A stretch of DNA of 64,000 bases from Thereva unica. Taxonomy: Eukaryota; Arthropoda; Insecta; Diptera; Therevidae. Below the pieces are notes generated by a model. The model was not told where the DNA came from and did no database searches. It saw nothing but the letters and a program-made list of their open reading frames with translations. The DNA is taken from assembly GCA_949987705.1 (NCBI GenBank), contig OX465282.1, positions 68,693,922 through 68,757,921 on the forward strand, read 5' to 3'. The position numbers and the translations under genes are program-made. Positions within the stretch are counted from its first letter, which is position 1. The number at the start of each line of letters is the position of its first letter. Shown in pieces: positions 44,359 through 55,370 of the stretch.

Positions 44359-44910
44359 TATAAGGGCGTTTATGAACATAAGTCTAGTTGGGCTATCGGA
44401 TGAAACGTTCAATGTTTTAGAGGAGTTTGTATGTCAAATGTACACCTTAAAAAAGATAAACCGAGTTAACGATGGTAGAATGGCTATTTTTTCTGCGAAT
44501 TACAAGACATCAAAAGTAACTGAAACTTTTTTAAAGAAAATGAAGAGTTTTGATGGTTCCTCTCTACCACCATGTAAAAGCGAGTTGACATAGCAAATAA
44601 AACGTACTTGCTATATAGGTACTCTCTGGACACACGCCTATTTAAAAGTTCCAACGCGTTACAAACCAGAAGAATGGGGGTGGAACCTCAGTAATGATGA
44701 TGATGAGGATCTGAAGCTTCTATTCAACTGGTTTGATGGTGACGAGGTGCCACCTCAAATGTCAGACGTTATTGTTGAAGAAATTGAGGAAGGTGAGATA
44801 TCAACTACACATGCTATACATACATACATATATGCGTAACTAGGTTTTTTCAATTAATTAGAAATTCCAGCTTATATATATCCTTACTAATATTATAAAT
44901 GCGAAAGTAA

Positions 44911-44911
44911 C

Positions 44912-44963
<52 letters not shown>
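44911..44963. repeat. (TCTG)n microsatellite
   Basis: About 12 uninterrupted CTGT units near the 5' end of the Helitron-like element. Confidence 0.9.
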
Positions 44964-44964
<1 letters not shown>

Positions 44965-45079
44965 TACGCTTTCACGCCTAAACCACTAAACCGATTTTGA
45001 TGAAATTTGCAACAGACATAGTTTAGACCTTGGAGACGGACATAGGCTACTTTTTATGGAGAACAAAAGGGTTGAAGGG

Positions 45080-47680
45080 GGTGAAATGGGGTTCAATAAG
45101 TTGCAAGGGGATTTTTTTCTATTGTATAAAAAGTAACTGACTGACAGACAACGCACAACTTAAACCGCTAGAGCTATAGGGCTGAAATTTGGACAGTGCA
45201 TCCCTATAATGACGTTTACATCCACTAAAAAACGTTTTTTTGAAATTCACCCCCTAAGGGGGTGAAATGGAGTTTATCCAAACCGTTGGAGCTATAGGGC
45301 TGAAATTTTGACAGTGCATCCCTATAATGGCGTGGACATCCACTAAGAAGCGATTTTTCGAAATTCATCCCCTAAGGGGGTGAAATGGGGTTTATCCAAA
45401 CCGTTGGAGCTATAGGGCTGAAATTTTGACAGTGCATCCCTATAATGGCGTGGACATCCACTAAGAAGCGATTTTTCGAAATTCATCCCCTAAGGGGGTG
45501 AAATTTAGTTTATCCAAACCGTTGGAGCTATAGGGCTGAAATTTTGACAGTGCATCCCTATAATGGCGTGGACATCCACTAAGAAGCGATTTTTCGAAAT
45601 TCATCCCCTAAGGGGGTGAAATGGGGTTTATCCAAACCGTTGGAGCTATAGGGCTGAAATTTTGACAGTGCATCCCTATAATGGCGTGGACATCCACTAA
45701 GAAGCGATTTTTCGAAATTCATCCCCTAAGGGGGTGAAATGGGGTTTATCCAAACGGCTAAAGTTATAGGGCTGAAATTTTGACAGTGCATCCCTATAAT
45801 GGCGTGGACATCCACTAAGAAGCGATTTTTCGAAATTCATCCCCTAAGGGGGTGAAATGGGGTTTATCCAAACCGTTGGAGCTATAGGGCTGAAATTTTG
45901 ACAGTGCATCCCTATAATGGCGTGGACATCCACTAAGAAGCGATTTTTCGAAATTCATCCCCTAAGGGGGTGAAATTTAGTTTATCCAAACCGTTGGAGC
46001 TATAGGGCTGAAATTTTGACAGTGCATCCCTATAATGGCGTGGACATCCACTAAGAAGCGATTTTTCGAAATTCATCCCCTAAGGGGGTGAAATGGGGTT
46101 TATCCAAACCGTTGGAGCTATAGGGCTGAAATTTTGACAGTGCATCCCTATAATCGCGTGGACATACACTAAGAAGCGATTTTTCGAAATTCATCCCCTA
46201 AGGGGGTGAAATGGGGTTTATCCAAACCGTTGGAGCTATAGGGCTGAAATTTTGACAGTGCATCCCTATAATGGCGTGGACATCCACTAAGAAGCGATTT
46301 TTCGAAATTCATCCCTAAGGGGGTGAAATGGGGTTTATCCAAACCGTTGGAGCTATAGGGCTGATATTTTGACAGTGCATCCCTATAATGGCGTGGACAT
46401 CCACTAAGAAACGATTTTTCGAAATTCATCCCCTAAGGGGGTGAAATGGGGTTTATCCAAACCGTTGGAGCTATAGGGCTGAAATTTTGACAGTGCATCC
46501 CTGTAATGGCGTGGACATCCACTAAGAAGCGATTTTCGAAATTCATCCCCTAAGCGGGTTTACCCAAACCGCTGGAGCTATAGGGCTGAAAGTTTGACAG
46601 TGCATCCCTATAATGACGTTTACATCCACTAAAAAGCGATTTTTCGAATTCATTCCCTAAGGGGGTGAAATGGGGTTTATCCGAACCGTTGGAGCTATAC
46701 GGCTGAAATTTTGACAGTGCATCTCTATAATGGCGTGGACATCCACTATAAAGCAATTTTTCGAAATTCATCCCTTAAGGGGGTGAAATAGGGTTTATCC
46801 AAACCGCTGGAGCTATAGGGTTGAAATTTTAACAGTGCATCCCTATAATGACGTGGACATCCACTAAAGAGCGATTTTTCGAAATTCATCCCCTAAGGGT
46901 GTGAAATGGGGTTTATACAAACCCCTAAAGCTATACGGCTGAAATTTTGACAGTGCATCCCTATAATGACGTTTACATCTACTAAAGAGCGATTTTTCAA
47001 AATTCATCCCCTAAGGGTGTGAAATGGGGTTTTTACAAACCGCTAAAGCTATAGGGCTGAAATTTGGACAGTGCATCTCTATAATGGAGTGGACATCCAC
47101 TATAAAGCGATTTTTCGAAATTCATCCCCTAAGGGGGTGAAATGGGGTTTATCCAAACCGCTGGAGCTATAGGGCTGAAATTTTGACAGTGCATCCCCTT
47201 AATGACGTGGACATCCACTAAGAAGCGATTTTTCGAATTTATCCCCTAATGGGGTGAAATGGGATTAACCCACACCGCTGAAGCTGGAGGGCTCTAATTT
47301 TGACCGTGCATCACTACAATGACGTGGGCATCCACTTAGGGACGATTGAAATTTATCCCCTAAGGGGGTTAAATGGGGTTAAGCCAAACCGCTGGAGCTA
47401 AACGGCTGAAATTTTGACAGTGCATCGTGGACATTTACTAAGAAGCGATTTTTCGAAATTCAAAGGGGTAAAATTTGGTTTACAAAACTACTGGAACTAC
47501 AGGGTTGAAATTTGGACAGTGCATCCCTATAATGACATGGACATCCACTAAGAGGCGAGTACTCGAAATTCATCCCCTAAGGGGATGAAATGGGGTTAAC
47601 CCAAACCTCTGAAGCTGAAGTGCTGAAATTTTGACAGTGCATCCCTATAATCACGTAGAAATGAATGACTCGAAATTCAC
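45080..47680. repeat. 118-bp satellite array, 22 monomers
   Basis: The core ACAGTGCATC occurs 22 times (one variant ACCGTGCATC) from 45193 to about 47638, first at 118-bp steps (45301, 45419, 45537 and so on), later at 99-120 bp with more changes. The variant GTGAAATTTAGTTTATCC recurs 472 bp apart (45498, 45970), four monomers, a sign of recent block duplication in the left half. ORFs here are repeat translations. Confidence 0.93.
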
Positions 47681-48007
47681 TTTATTTAATATTCATTTGT
47701 GATTGCTTCATAATTTCTTACTTCCACGTAAATAGGCGAACAAACTTAACGAACGTTCGTCAAACCCAAAAATGTCACTTTTCTTGATGACATATACATG
47801 CCAATCTACTTTAAAACTTGGAGATTTGTTGAGGAGAGGTGATATTCGCAGTAATTTGTTTACCATATTTATTAAAAAAATGCACTATAATAAACCCTTT
47901 TTAGGGATAATAACAGCTGACTTTTTTGTTGGTTTTTTTTTTAAGGAAAACATTGCACATAATAAACAGTTTTTAAAGGCGTTGCAAGGCACGCGGGTTT
48001 TATGCTA

Positions 48008-48008
<1 letters not shown>

Positions 48009-48074
<66 letters not shown>

Positions 48075-48079
48075 TATAT
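48009..48079. repeat. (TA)n microsatellite
   Basis: Uninterrupted TA run next to the Helitron-like 3' end. Confidence 0.9.
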
Positions 48080-48244
48080 AAAATAAAATATTTAAAAAGG
48101 AAAGAAGTTTATATATTTATTTATTTATTTATTCATTTATTTTAATTAATTTTTTTACTTTTAGACAATGAACAGAACTCAAGCGAAGAAGACGAAGAAG
48201 AAAGTGGAGATAACAACTATGACCCTGATAGCGATAGTCAATGA

Positions 48245-48868
48245 GTCTATCATATTTATGTATATAAAAATAATATTAGTATTTATTATTATGAATATAC
48301 AAATAAAAAAAAACATGAGTGTGCGTAGGACCACACTTTAGAAGTGTTAACTTTTATGGCTAGTCTAAATGTCCAAATCAATCTTAATACAGGACGATAA
48401 GGATTTATATATTTTATTTATGAATATTCTGTTAAAGCTTATTTAATTGTCACTTATATGCACTCACTCCAAAATGTGTTGCAATGTTTTGGAAATTAAA
48501 CTAATTAATTAAACGGACGATGGATGACTGGGATAATGTAGTTTTTAGTAAAAATAGTAGCTAAAATATAGTAATAAATACATAGTGCATAGTTCATAGG
48601 AAATATGTTGTACATAGTACACAGTACATATCGTCGGGTTGATGCAATAGTCACGAAACAGAAATTTTTGCTATTTTAAACATTGTGCAAATATGGAAAA
48701 AAGTGATATTATATTCAGCCAAAGTCACGGAACTAAATTTTGATGGGTATCTACTGGAGTCAATTTGAATTTTTCAGAACCAGTAAAATAAGTAAAATTA
48801 AGCGATTTATATTTATATCATAAACATAAATTCAAATATATGTTTATACATTAAAGATCAGAAACTTA
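48245..48868. other. 3' flank of the PIN/FEN1-like gene, no further gene
   Basis: AT-rich, with AATAAA at about 48301 (possible polyadenylation signal 57 bp after the stop). Nothing else recognised. Confidence 0.4.
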
Positions 48869-49117
48869 ATGGCTGAGATAACTGAGATGATTAACAAAGA
48901 AAACGAGCAGCTACGAAGTTTTTCAACACGCTTTTTGCGCGAAATCAAACGCTTGGTCACCAATTCCATTCTCCTCTGCATTACTTATAAGTTATTACAG
49001 AAAACACTAATTAAAGAAGTACTTCCAAATCGACTTCCCACAGTAAATACTTGCGATTTTGCCTACTGGGATACTGCCCCAGATATGTACGTAAAATACA
49101 GACGCGCAGTCGAATAG
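48869..49117 (+). CDS. Unrecognised 82-codon ORF
   Basis: ATG to TAG with mixed, non-repetitive composition (EMINKENEQLRSFSTRFLRE, CDFAYWDTAPDMYVKYRRAV). The upstream TTTTTCAG at about 48778 could be a splice acceptor. No family recognised. It may be a fragment of an element B gene or chance. Confidence 0.25.
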   Translation: MAEITEMINKENEQLRSFSTRFLREIKRLVTNSILLCITYKLLQKTLIKEVLPNRLPTVNTCDFAYWDTAPDMYVKYRRAVE

Positions 49118-49192
49118 GCGAAACGCCGAAACGTATTCCATGTCACCGAAAGCGATTAATCCAAGCAAAATATTTAAATATTGCAGCCATTT

Positions 49193-49920
49193 AGCTGGCT
49201 AGAGCATGGCAACTTTTAGTCGAGGTCCAGCAACAGACAGCAGTTATGGTCACGCGCATTTTTGGTTCGCACCCGTTTCTGGGCACTTGTGCCTATGCAG
49301 CTGGCTAGAGCATGGAAAATTTTGGTTGAGCTCCACTTACAAACAGCAGCGTATAATTATCTATATGTGTACGAGGCAAAATAGCCCGCGCTTGGTGGGA
49401 GGGATTGGGTTTGAATGTTGCAATGCAGAAGCTGCTCTCAGCATTCGTTTTATATTCTCGCGCTGCTCTCAAAATTCATATCATATTCTCGCACGCCATC
49501 GCTGCTGTCTGTTACTGGACCTCGACTATCCCAGATATGTAAGTAAAATTTGGTCGAGCTAGAGCAACAGACAGCAGCGAATGTGTGCGAGAGGATGAAA
49601 TGAATGCTAAGAGCGGCGTCTGCATTGCGAAAATATGAAATGAATGGGTGCGAGAATATGCCATGGATTTTGAGAGCGGCGTCTGCATTGTGAGAATATA
49701 AAGCGAATGCTGATAGCAGCTTCTGCATTGCAACATTCAAACCCATTTCCTCCCCCCAAGTGCGGGATATTTTGCCTCGCACACATATAATTATACGCTG
49801 CTGTTTGTAAGTGGAGCTCAACCAAAAGTTTCCATGCTCTCACAAAATTCGCGTGTCGCCATTATTGCAGCAAATGTCCAGAAACGGGTGTAGCAACAAA
49901 GTGCGCGTGTCGCGAATTCT
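49193..49920. mobile_element. Foldback element, about 730 bp
   Basis: Left half (AGAGCATGGAAAATTTTGGT, GTTTGAATGTTGCAATGCAG) pairs with right half (CTGCATTGCAACATTCAAAC, GTTTCCATGCTCT), centre near 49540. The centre repeats GAGCGGCGTCTGCATTG units (49613, 49675). ACCCGTTTCTGG marks both outer parts. ORFs in it are shadows. Confidence 0.7.
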
Positions 49921-50504
49921 TTGTTTTACCCCAGCGAAAAAGTGCCAAACGCGCCTAAAGAAGTTAACACTTCAAAAATTTGAAAATTGGAAAAAAGAAA
50001 ATCAATTTATTTATGATAAAAGTATATCACTCATTATTTATCTGAAAATGATGTTTTACTTTTATTTCTTCTTCTTCTTTGATCCGTTAGCTGGCGGTCC
50101 GCGCGGGGCGTGTCCGCAACGGATACGCTGCTGTCGGTGCCGCTTTGAAAAATGCGTTTCCTTACCTAGTTTCTTCGGTCATCATAGTGACCGATTCTGG
50201 TCAACTCGGCAGGTCGACCACCCTCCTCCTTTCACACCCTAGGCTTGGGACCATGCGACGGTGGAGTTTTACTTTTATTTAATCGCATACAATACCCAGC
50301 TACTCATTATATCTTAAAAATATACCATAAATAAGCTACCAGATGTGTATACACTCATTTTAACTAAATTTAATATATATATAACTTGATTTTACGATTT
50401 TCCAACTTCAACTGAACATGGCATGGGTTTCTACAAATAGGAAGGAGATGGGCAAGTTGTGAAGTATTATATATGTCGTAACGAATCCTAATGTTCAAAT
50501 CCCA
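49921..50504. other. Spacer with a GC-rich patch, no gene recognised
   Basis: 50080-50250 is GC-rich (GGCGGTCCGCGCGGGGCGTG) against an AT-rich surround and ends near GGCTTGGGACCATGCGAC. It may be a SINE or LINE 5' fragment, but no A/B box or coding block could be found. Confidence 0.35.
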
Positions 50505-50972
50505 TCTCCTGCAAAATCACTTGGGTCATACCCAAAATGGCTACAAAATCAAAAGCCGCCAAAATGGAAACCTTGATTACATATGAGATGGGCACCCGAA
50601 TTTGGGCTATTGGTGGTTTATCTCACCATTATACCAAATCCCATCCTCTGCAATATCACTTTGTTCAACTGGACCAAACCGACATTTTTAAAAATTCACA
50701 AAATTCAAACCTAACCTCCAAACGAGATGGCAATCGGAATATGAGGTGGGAACAACCAAATTTACCTATATACCAAGTCCCATCCTCTGCAAAATCATTT
50801 TTTTCATGGTCAAAAAATCTACAAGTTCAAAAGGTCATAAAATTAAAACTTAAGTAGACTCGAATTGGCGATTAGTCTTAATCAGTTGTGCTTTAAGTAA
50901 TCTAACATATATCAAAGGCCCATCCTCTGCAAAATCACTTTGCAAATCTGTCACTAGCTCTTGGACTATTAA
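50505..50972. repeat. Inner right TIR block of element B
   Basis: Inverted copy of 42155-42620. The following 130 bp (50973-51104) includes CACTAGTCCGTCATGT, which resembles the antisense LINE-beta 3' UTR. Confidence 0.88.
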
Positions 50973-51104
50973 CTCAACACGATTCTTGTGGGACTACATT
51001 AAAATTGCTCTAGAATCATCCTTTGTGTCACTAGTCCGTCATGTATCGCATGTTTCAAAAAAACATATGGAACGAACAAAAACAAAGAACAAAAAAATCT
51101 TCTT

Positions 51105-51402
51105 ACAGAAGAACTCTAAAATCTAGGCAACCTTCGTTGTGCCACACTTTTGCTGAGGCAACCCAATACTATTGGATAGGGAATGAAATAACCTTTCATT
51201 TCATAAAAAATTGATTAAATAACAGATGAGGGTATATTATCTACGCTTGCTTACCTGTTTATACCTGGCAGCCCCACAATTGGGCCCGGCAGAAATCAGG
51301 CAACCCCTATTTTTCCTCTTCTTTGTGTCATATTCTGTCAGTTGATGGTCGAATTTTATGATTAACAAATGAGGGTAGTTGGCCCAAAAAAGTTAATTGC
51401 AA
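51105..51402. repeat. Outer right TIR block of element B
   Basis: Inverted match of 40905-41215, through CTAGGCAACCTTCGTTGTGC and TTGCTTACCTGTTTATACC. Confidence 0.8.
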
Positions 51403-52017
51403 TATCTACAAATCGATGTAATTAGAGCCCCATGTGAGGTGCAATGACTTTTTTTTGATTGATTATGAATTATTACAATGTAATTAACTAGTTTTATAAT
51501 TTAGACATGGGTGGCGTGCATAGGGTGCATATGGGAGGGGGGCAAACGTTCAGGACCCTTTTTGACCCCCTTAGAGGGAAATGCGGATTTTTATATTATT
51601 TTTGCGTAATTGTACGATTAATTACGAAGATTTTCCGGGGTCTCCAAGCTTCCTACGATTTTTTTTGGGGCCGTGGGAGGTAAAAGTATAAAGTGCATAA
51701 GTGCATTTTACCTGTTGCAGCCATACGGACCGCCCTCTGGCCCCCTTAGAGGCAAGGGGGATTTTTCTGGTATTTTTTACTAATAGTAGGTACCGTTACG
51801 AGAATATTGAGGGGTCTTGGAGCCTCCTACGACTTGTTTTGGGGCCGTGGGAGGCAAAAGAGGGGTAAATCCTAAAAGTACCTGAAAAACCCAAAAGATC
51901 TAATTTTTGGGTTTCGTGCCCATGAACACTTTTGATCAGGACGATGTCAGCTACAACATAGTAAAATTCCAGCCAATTTGACCGAAAGCACGTTTCCATA
52001 TAATTTGTGCGGGGTCC
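51403..52017. repeat. Unassigned flank with a 174-bp tandem duplication
   Basis: CCCCCTTAGAGG...TCCTACGAYTTKTTTTGGGGCCGTGGGAGG-type sequence occurs twice, with TCCTACGA at 51651 and 51825. The copies are about 75% alike. It separates element B from the truncated 5' end of LINE-beta copy 1. No BEL sequence could be seen in it. Confidence 0.65.
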
Positions 52018-52026
52018 TTTTATTGA

Positions 52027-52863
52027 CTCTGATGGCTGCGGCAAATGTAATGCCGGGAAATATTCCCGAGAACGTGGCGACTGAGCCCGCGCAACCGAAG
52101 TCCCGTTACAAGTCAAGTTTTGGTATTGACTTTTGTAACATTCGTGGACTTCATACGAATTTCTCTTTTGTTGAGTGCAACTTATATAATTACAAACCCC
52201 CAATCTTCGCACTTAGTGAAACCCAAATATCACCCGATAATGACTTAGGTTATTACCAGGTGTCGGGGTACACTTTAGTGCACAATCTCGCCCCCCATAG
52301 GACGTGGCTTATTATAAAATAAATGCAAGCACGACTTCAGATTTTAATTATCTTTGGATTAAAATCATTTTCCAAAGCCACGTCATATTCTTCTGCTTCC
52401 TATACAGAAGCTCTAACATAAGTAACGAAGCCTCCACCTTATCTTTTGATATTATTTCCAAACAAATCTCGGGATTTTGGTCGTCCAATCCTGAGTGTGA
52501 AATCATCGTTGCGGGTGATTTTAATGTTCACAACGTTAAATGGCTGACTTACTCAAATGGCACCAGTATTTCTGGCAAGGACGTCGAGCTCTTTGCAGAC
52601 ATCAATAACTTGCATCAAATTGTGGATCATCCCTCAAGAGTCCCTGATGTTGCTGATCAAGGAAAATATCTCCTTGATCTTTTTCTAACTTCTCATCCAG
52701 CGCGTTACTCCGTCGAAGTTGATTCACCTCTCGGCAATTCAGACCACTGCCTAATCAGCGCTAACTTCCCATTCGAATTTCCCACCCCTCCCAAACCAGT
52801 TCGAAGAACTGTATGGCATTATGGGAAGGCCAATTGGCTGGCGCTTATTAATTTTTTCCAGTC
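52027..52863 (+). pseudogene. LINE-beta copy 1, endonuclease part
   Basis: AP-endonuclease-like blocks: FGIDFCNIRGLHTNFS, FALSETQIS, IIVAGDFNVHN and GNSDHCLIS, the E, D, N and H active-site surroundings. Relative to copy 2 about 29 bp encoding RGIAIYIRDD are missing near 52300, shifting the frame. The frame continues artificially into the insertion at 52864. Confidence 0.85.
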
Positions 52864-54738
52864 TGTAACGGTCAGTTTGGCACGGAAATCCCTAAATATC
52901 TACTTGACTAAAAATTACTGTGGGGAAGAAAATCTAGAAGTTGTTCGGAACAAAAAGGTAGGCGGGGAGAAAAGAAAAAAGAAAAGGGAGTTCGAATTTT
53001 GACGTATGTATAAATTTACTTCAAAAATATTTGTTCGGAAAATATAAAATTACATAAAAAAGGAAACAAATTGGAACTGCCAAAAATAATGTAACAAATT
53101 CGAAACTTTATAATGTGCCTAAAAAAATTTGTTGTAACAATTGAATTTGACAATAAACAAGAATGCGTTGGTGCAATGATAGCCCGAATGAATGTAGCAA
53201 CATCGCTAGTATGCCTGGAAAGATACAATTACGCTAAGCGGCTATACAAGAATCCTTGCCGAGTTTTTGCTGAAATATCAGAGGATGGTGACAAAACACA
53301 TGCTGTGAAAAGATTTTGCCATGGAAATCACCAATTTAATTCGAAATTTTTCCCAATAGCAGACACTAGTATAAAGGAGGAACTGCATATTCCATTAATA
53401 CCAATTGATATACCGTTCGATAGTCAGGTAATTAAGCCAATACCTATAGTGCATCCACACCAGCTGGATCAGACGAACAGATCTTGCGAGGTCTATGGGT
53501 GGTCATCAGATTCGTCGAAGAATATTCTTGTTTTCAAAAGAAATGCTTTAGCAGTGAAGATGCTCACGTTGAACTAAATGATACGAAGATTATTAAGACG
53601 GAAAACAGGAGAGGAGCGCGGCGGTGGAAAGGTAATGGTGCAACTGTTGTTTAATATTCGTTTCTATTGCTGCTATTTTCGGTATACTTTTATTAGTTAC
53701 TATCCTAAGACAGAAATGTATTTAGATAGGGAATTAGGAAATTAGACATGAGTGTTATGGTTGAATTGGTAGATATATGAAATTTTTATCCGTTTTTATT
53801 TTCGGGGCGTTTTAAGCACACTTCCTTTGTCATTCACAAGCTATTATTGCAAGAGATTTTTTTGAAAAAAAAAAACAAAAAAAAAAAAAAAAGATAGATC
53901 GATTCAAGTTTGAGATCTGTGCAATATTGATATTTTTGTTCTTGACTTACTTTTATATTTGAATTTAAGTATCCCATTATGTATATTGATCTTCCACTCC
54001 TTAAAATTTTTGTTGAAAATTTTTTTGCTTTAGATTGGAATTTCCCTAATTAAATTAATTGAGATTTATAATAAAAATATACAGAAGTGTAATCGTTTTG
54101 ATGTGCAAACACGACGTAAGGGTACCAATTGCGACGCGTTTTCTTTTTTTTTTAAATCTTTCATCGAATTGAGTTATCTATATATATATATAGGTATACA
54201 TATATGTACTTGTAGAATACTGTTTTTTTTTTTTTTTAATTTGAGAATTGGGAGTTGTAATAAACCGGAAGATTAAATAATTATAATGAGAATTTACATG
54301 TGTTATATTTTTGTTTGGAATGATTGGAGCGGATTTCATTTCCTTTCAGGGTTCTTAAGTAGCGCCTTTCCTTGTCAGCTGGTGGTTATCCAGACTATGA
54401 GCTGGCAAGGGACCGAACTACAGTGACACGGCTCAGGCGATGCCTAGAGAAGGATGGAGGCGGAATCTGAAATTGCACAGTTGCACAGTGGTGAACCATA
54501 CTGCGTATAGGGCCGGCCACACACCCCACGACCCCACCCGGCGAGCTAGTGAACTCCGTGTGGCTGGCATATCCCCCTAACATTAGGATCGGCGGTTGGG
54601 GAGGATAGGAGTTCCGGAATTTTTCTTACGTATGGTATTGACTCCTTGGTCATGCTTTTCCGGGCTTCTGGCTAGGGGGGCAATACCTCGCATAAGTGGC
54701 GCCCAATACACCATTAGTCGCGCCATTATGCTGTTACA
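52864..54738 (+). mobile_element. 1,875-bp insertion with TG...CA ends and AGTC duplication
   Basis: Starts TGTAACGG and ends TGTTACA; AGTC lies on both sides (52860-52863, 54739-54742). Removing one copy plus the insert restores LINE-beta sequence. Ends and duplication fit an LTR of a Ty3/gypsy-like element, perhaps a long solo LTR, though it holds an ORF resembling a serine protease homologue. GGCGCCCAATAC near 54700 resembles a tRNA-Lys PBS start. Identity of the element is open. Confidence 0.65.
53113..53577 (+). CDS. Serine-protease-homologue-like ORF (S1 fold, no catalytic triad)
   Basis: ATG at 53113, 154 codons. KKFVVTIEFDNKQECVGAMI, ATSLVC, then IPFDSQVIKPIPIV and NRSCEVYGWSSD line up with the trypsin pattern of S1 proteins (C-x-G-x-I, TAAHC, DxPF..VxPIxL, CxVxGWG). 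TAAHC is ATSLVC, so the catalytic His is missing, and the DIAL block reads HIPL, so the Asp is missing too. No signal peptide and no Ser domain are present. A GT at about 53632 and a TTCCTTTCAG at about 54340-54349 could be intron borders. It may be a captured host gene fragment. The match is remote and by eye. Confidence 0.45.
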   Translation: MCLKKFVVTIEFDNKQECVGAMIARMNVATSLVCLERYNYAKRLYKNPCRVFAEISEDGDKTHAVKRFCHGNHQFNSKFFPIADTSIKEELHIPLIPIDIPFDSQVIKPIPIVHPHQLDQTNRSCEVYGWSSDSSKNILVFKRNALAVKMLTLN

Positions 54739-54743
54739 AGTCT

Positions 54744-55370
54744 AAAGACTGGAATCTGTGTTTCCGGAATAGAAACGCCAACTCTGCCACTATCCGTATC
54801 ACCAGGATCATACAGGCAGGAATGCATTTGTTCATTCCCCATTATACCAAATCTGTGAAGCCTAGCCCCAACAGATGGTTTAATCGGGAGTGTATGAATG
54901 CAATCAAAACTAAAGAAGCCGCCTTCCGAGCGTACAAGAGCTTCCCGAGTGAATCGCTCCGTTTAGAGTACATAAAACAAAGAAATTCTTGTAAAACCGC
55001 CATCAAGAAAGTCAAAACCTTATTTGACAACAACCTCCGGTAGCAAAAACTTCTGGCCCTTGGTAAGTTCCATCAAGAAGAATTTCATTACAACTTCAAC
55101 CCCTTCCTTTATTCACAATGAGAAGGTAATAACAGACGGCAAATCCAAGGCCAATTTATTAGCATCTATGTTCGCTTCGAATTCTTCTTTACCCGAAACT
55201 GATGTGCTACCCCCTGTTTCCGAGCTTAACGCCCATTCAATGGAGAGGGTATTTTTCAGGACTCGTGAGGTGTACAGGCGCCTCAAAAAGCTCGATGCCA
55301 ACAAATCGGCTGGACCCGATAATATACCCCCTATCGTCTTAAAACAATGCGCCTCACCTTTGGCTAAACC
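54744..55370 (+). pseudogene. LINE-beta copy 1, linker and RT start
   Basis: Plus-strand ITRIIQAGMHLFIPHYTKSV, WFNRECMNAIKTKEAAFRAY then a 22-bp deletion near 55036, SFIHNEKVI and NKSAGPDNIPPIVLKQCASP. Broken at 55371 by insertion of LINE-beta copy 2. Confidence 0.85.

Larger units (their letters stand above)
44881..48008 (+). mobile_element. Helitron-like non-autonomous element with satellite array
   Basis: Starts TCCTTACTAATATTATAAAT after an A (44880) and ends GTTTTATGCTAG before a T (48009), the TC...CTRR ends and A/T insertion site of Helitrons, without target duplication. After the start come a TCTG microsatellite and the GTTACGCTTTCACGCCTAAA motif common to such insect elements, then 118-bp monomers. 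An ACGCGGG stretch precedes the end but the expected hairpin is weak. No Rep/helicase gene. It lies entirely within an intron of the PIN/FEN1-like gene. Confidence 0.65.
43370..48244 (+). pseudogene. PIN/FEN1-like gene of element B, C-terminal exons
   Basis: Coding pieces 43370-43487, 44359-44792 and 48165-48244. Motifs: LPAFHAFSVCDFNPSFYRRG (the family's HAFSGCD block), LEEFVCQMY, SSLPPCKSEL, KPEEWGW, FNWFDGDEVPPQMSDVI and an acidic tail ending DPDSDSQ, TGA at 48242. The MITE 43488-44358 splits the first exon; counting its TA duplication once restores the frame. The intron 44793-48164 has GTGAG and TTTTAG borders and splicing keeps the frame (EEIEE/DNEQN). An in-frame TAG at 44591 (CAG in origin, by inference) disables it. 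The nuclease-like N-terminal half is not present upstream. Confidence 0.65.
40905..51402. mobile_element. Element B: 10.5-kb long-TIR element with PIN/FEN1-like genes
   Basis: Two pairs of inverted blocks: outer 40905-41215 with 51105-51402, and inner 42155-42620 with 50505-50972. The left arm holds 930 bp between the blocks, the right arm 130 bp. Inside lie a minus-strand PIN/FEN1-like C-terminus (41352-41595), an A-type arm (42770-43330), a plus-strand PIN/FEN1-like gene (43370-48244) split by a MITE and a Helitron-like element, and a foldback (49193-49920). No DDE transposase was found. The flanks are BEL protease on the left and unassigned sequence on the right. Confidence 0.65.

Noticed and set aside
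46169..46771. Two minus-strand ORFs with repeated PYSSNGLDKPHFTPLG-like peptides
   Set aside because: They are translations of the 118-bp satellite, whose monomer length is not a multiple of three and whose frame breaks with each indel.
45080..47680. CRISPR-like array
   Set aside because: The 118-bp units are contiguous tandem repeats with no unique spacers, in a eukaryotic transposon.
42271..50857. Matching 106-codon ORFs at 42271-42591 and 50537-50857
   Set aside because: Again inverted TIR copies (element B); no coding constraint can be inferred from identical arms.
53016..53228. Minus-strand ORF in the AGTC-flanked insertion
   Set aside because: Overlaps the better supported plus-strand protease-like frame and has no recognisable motif.
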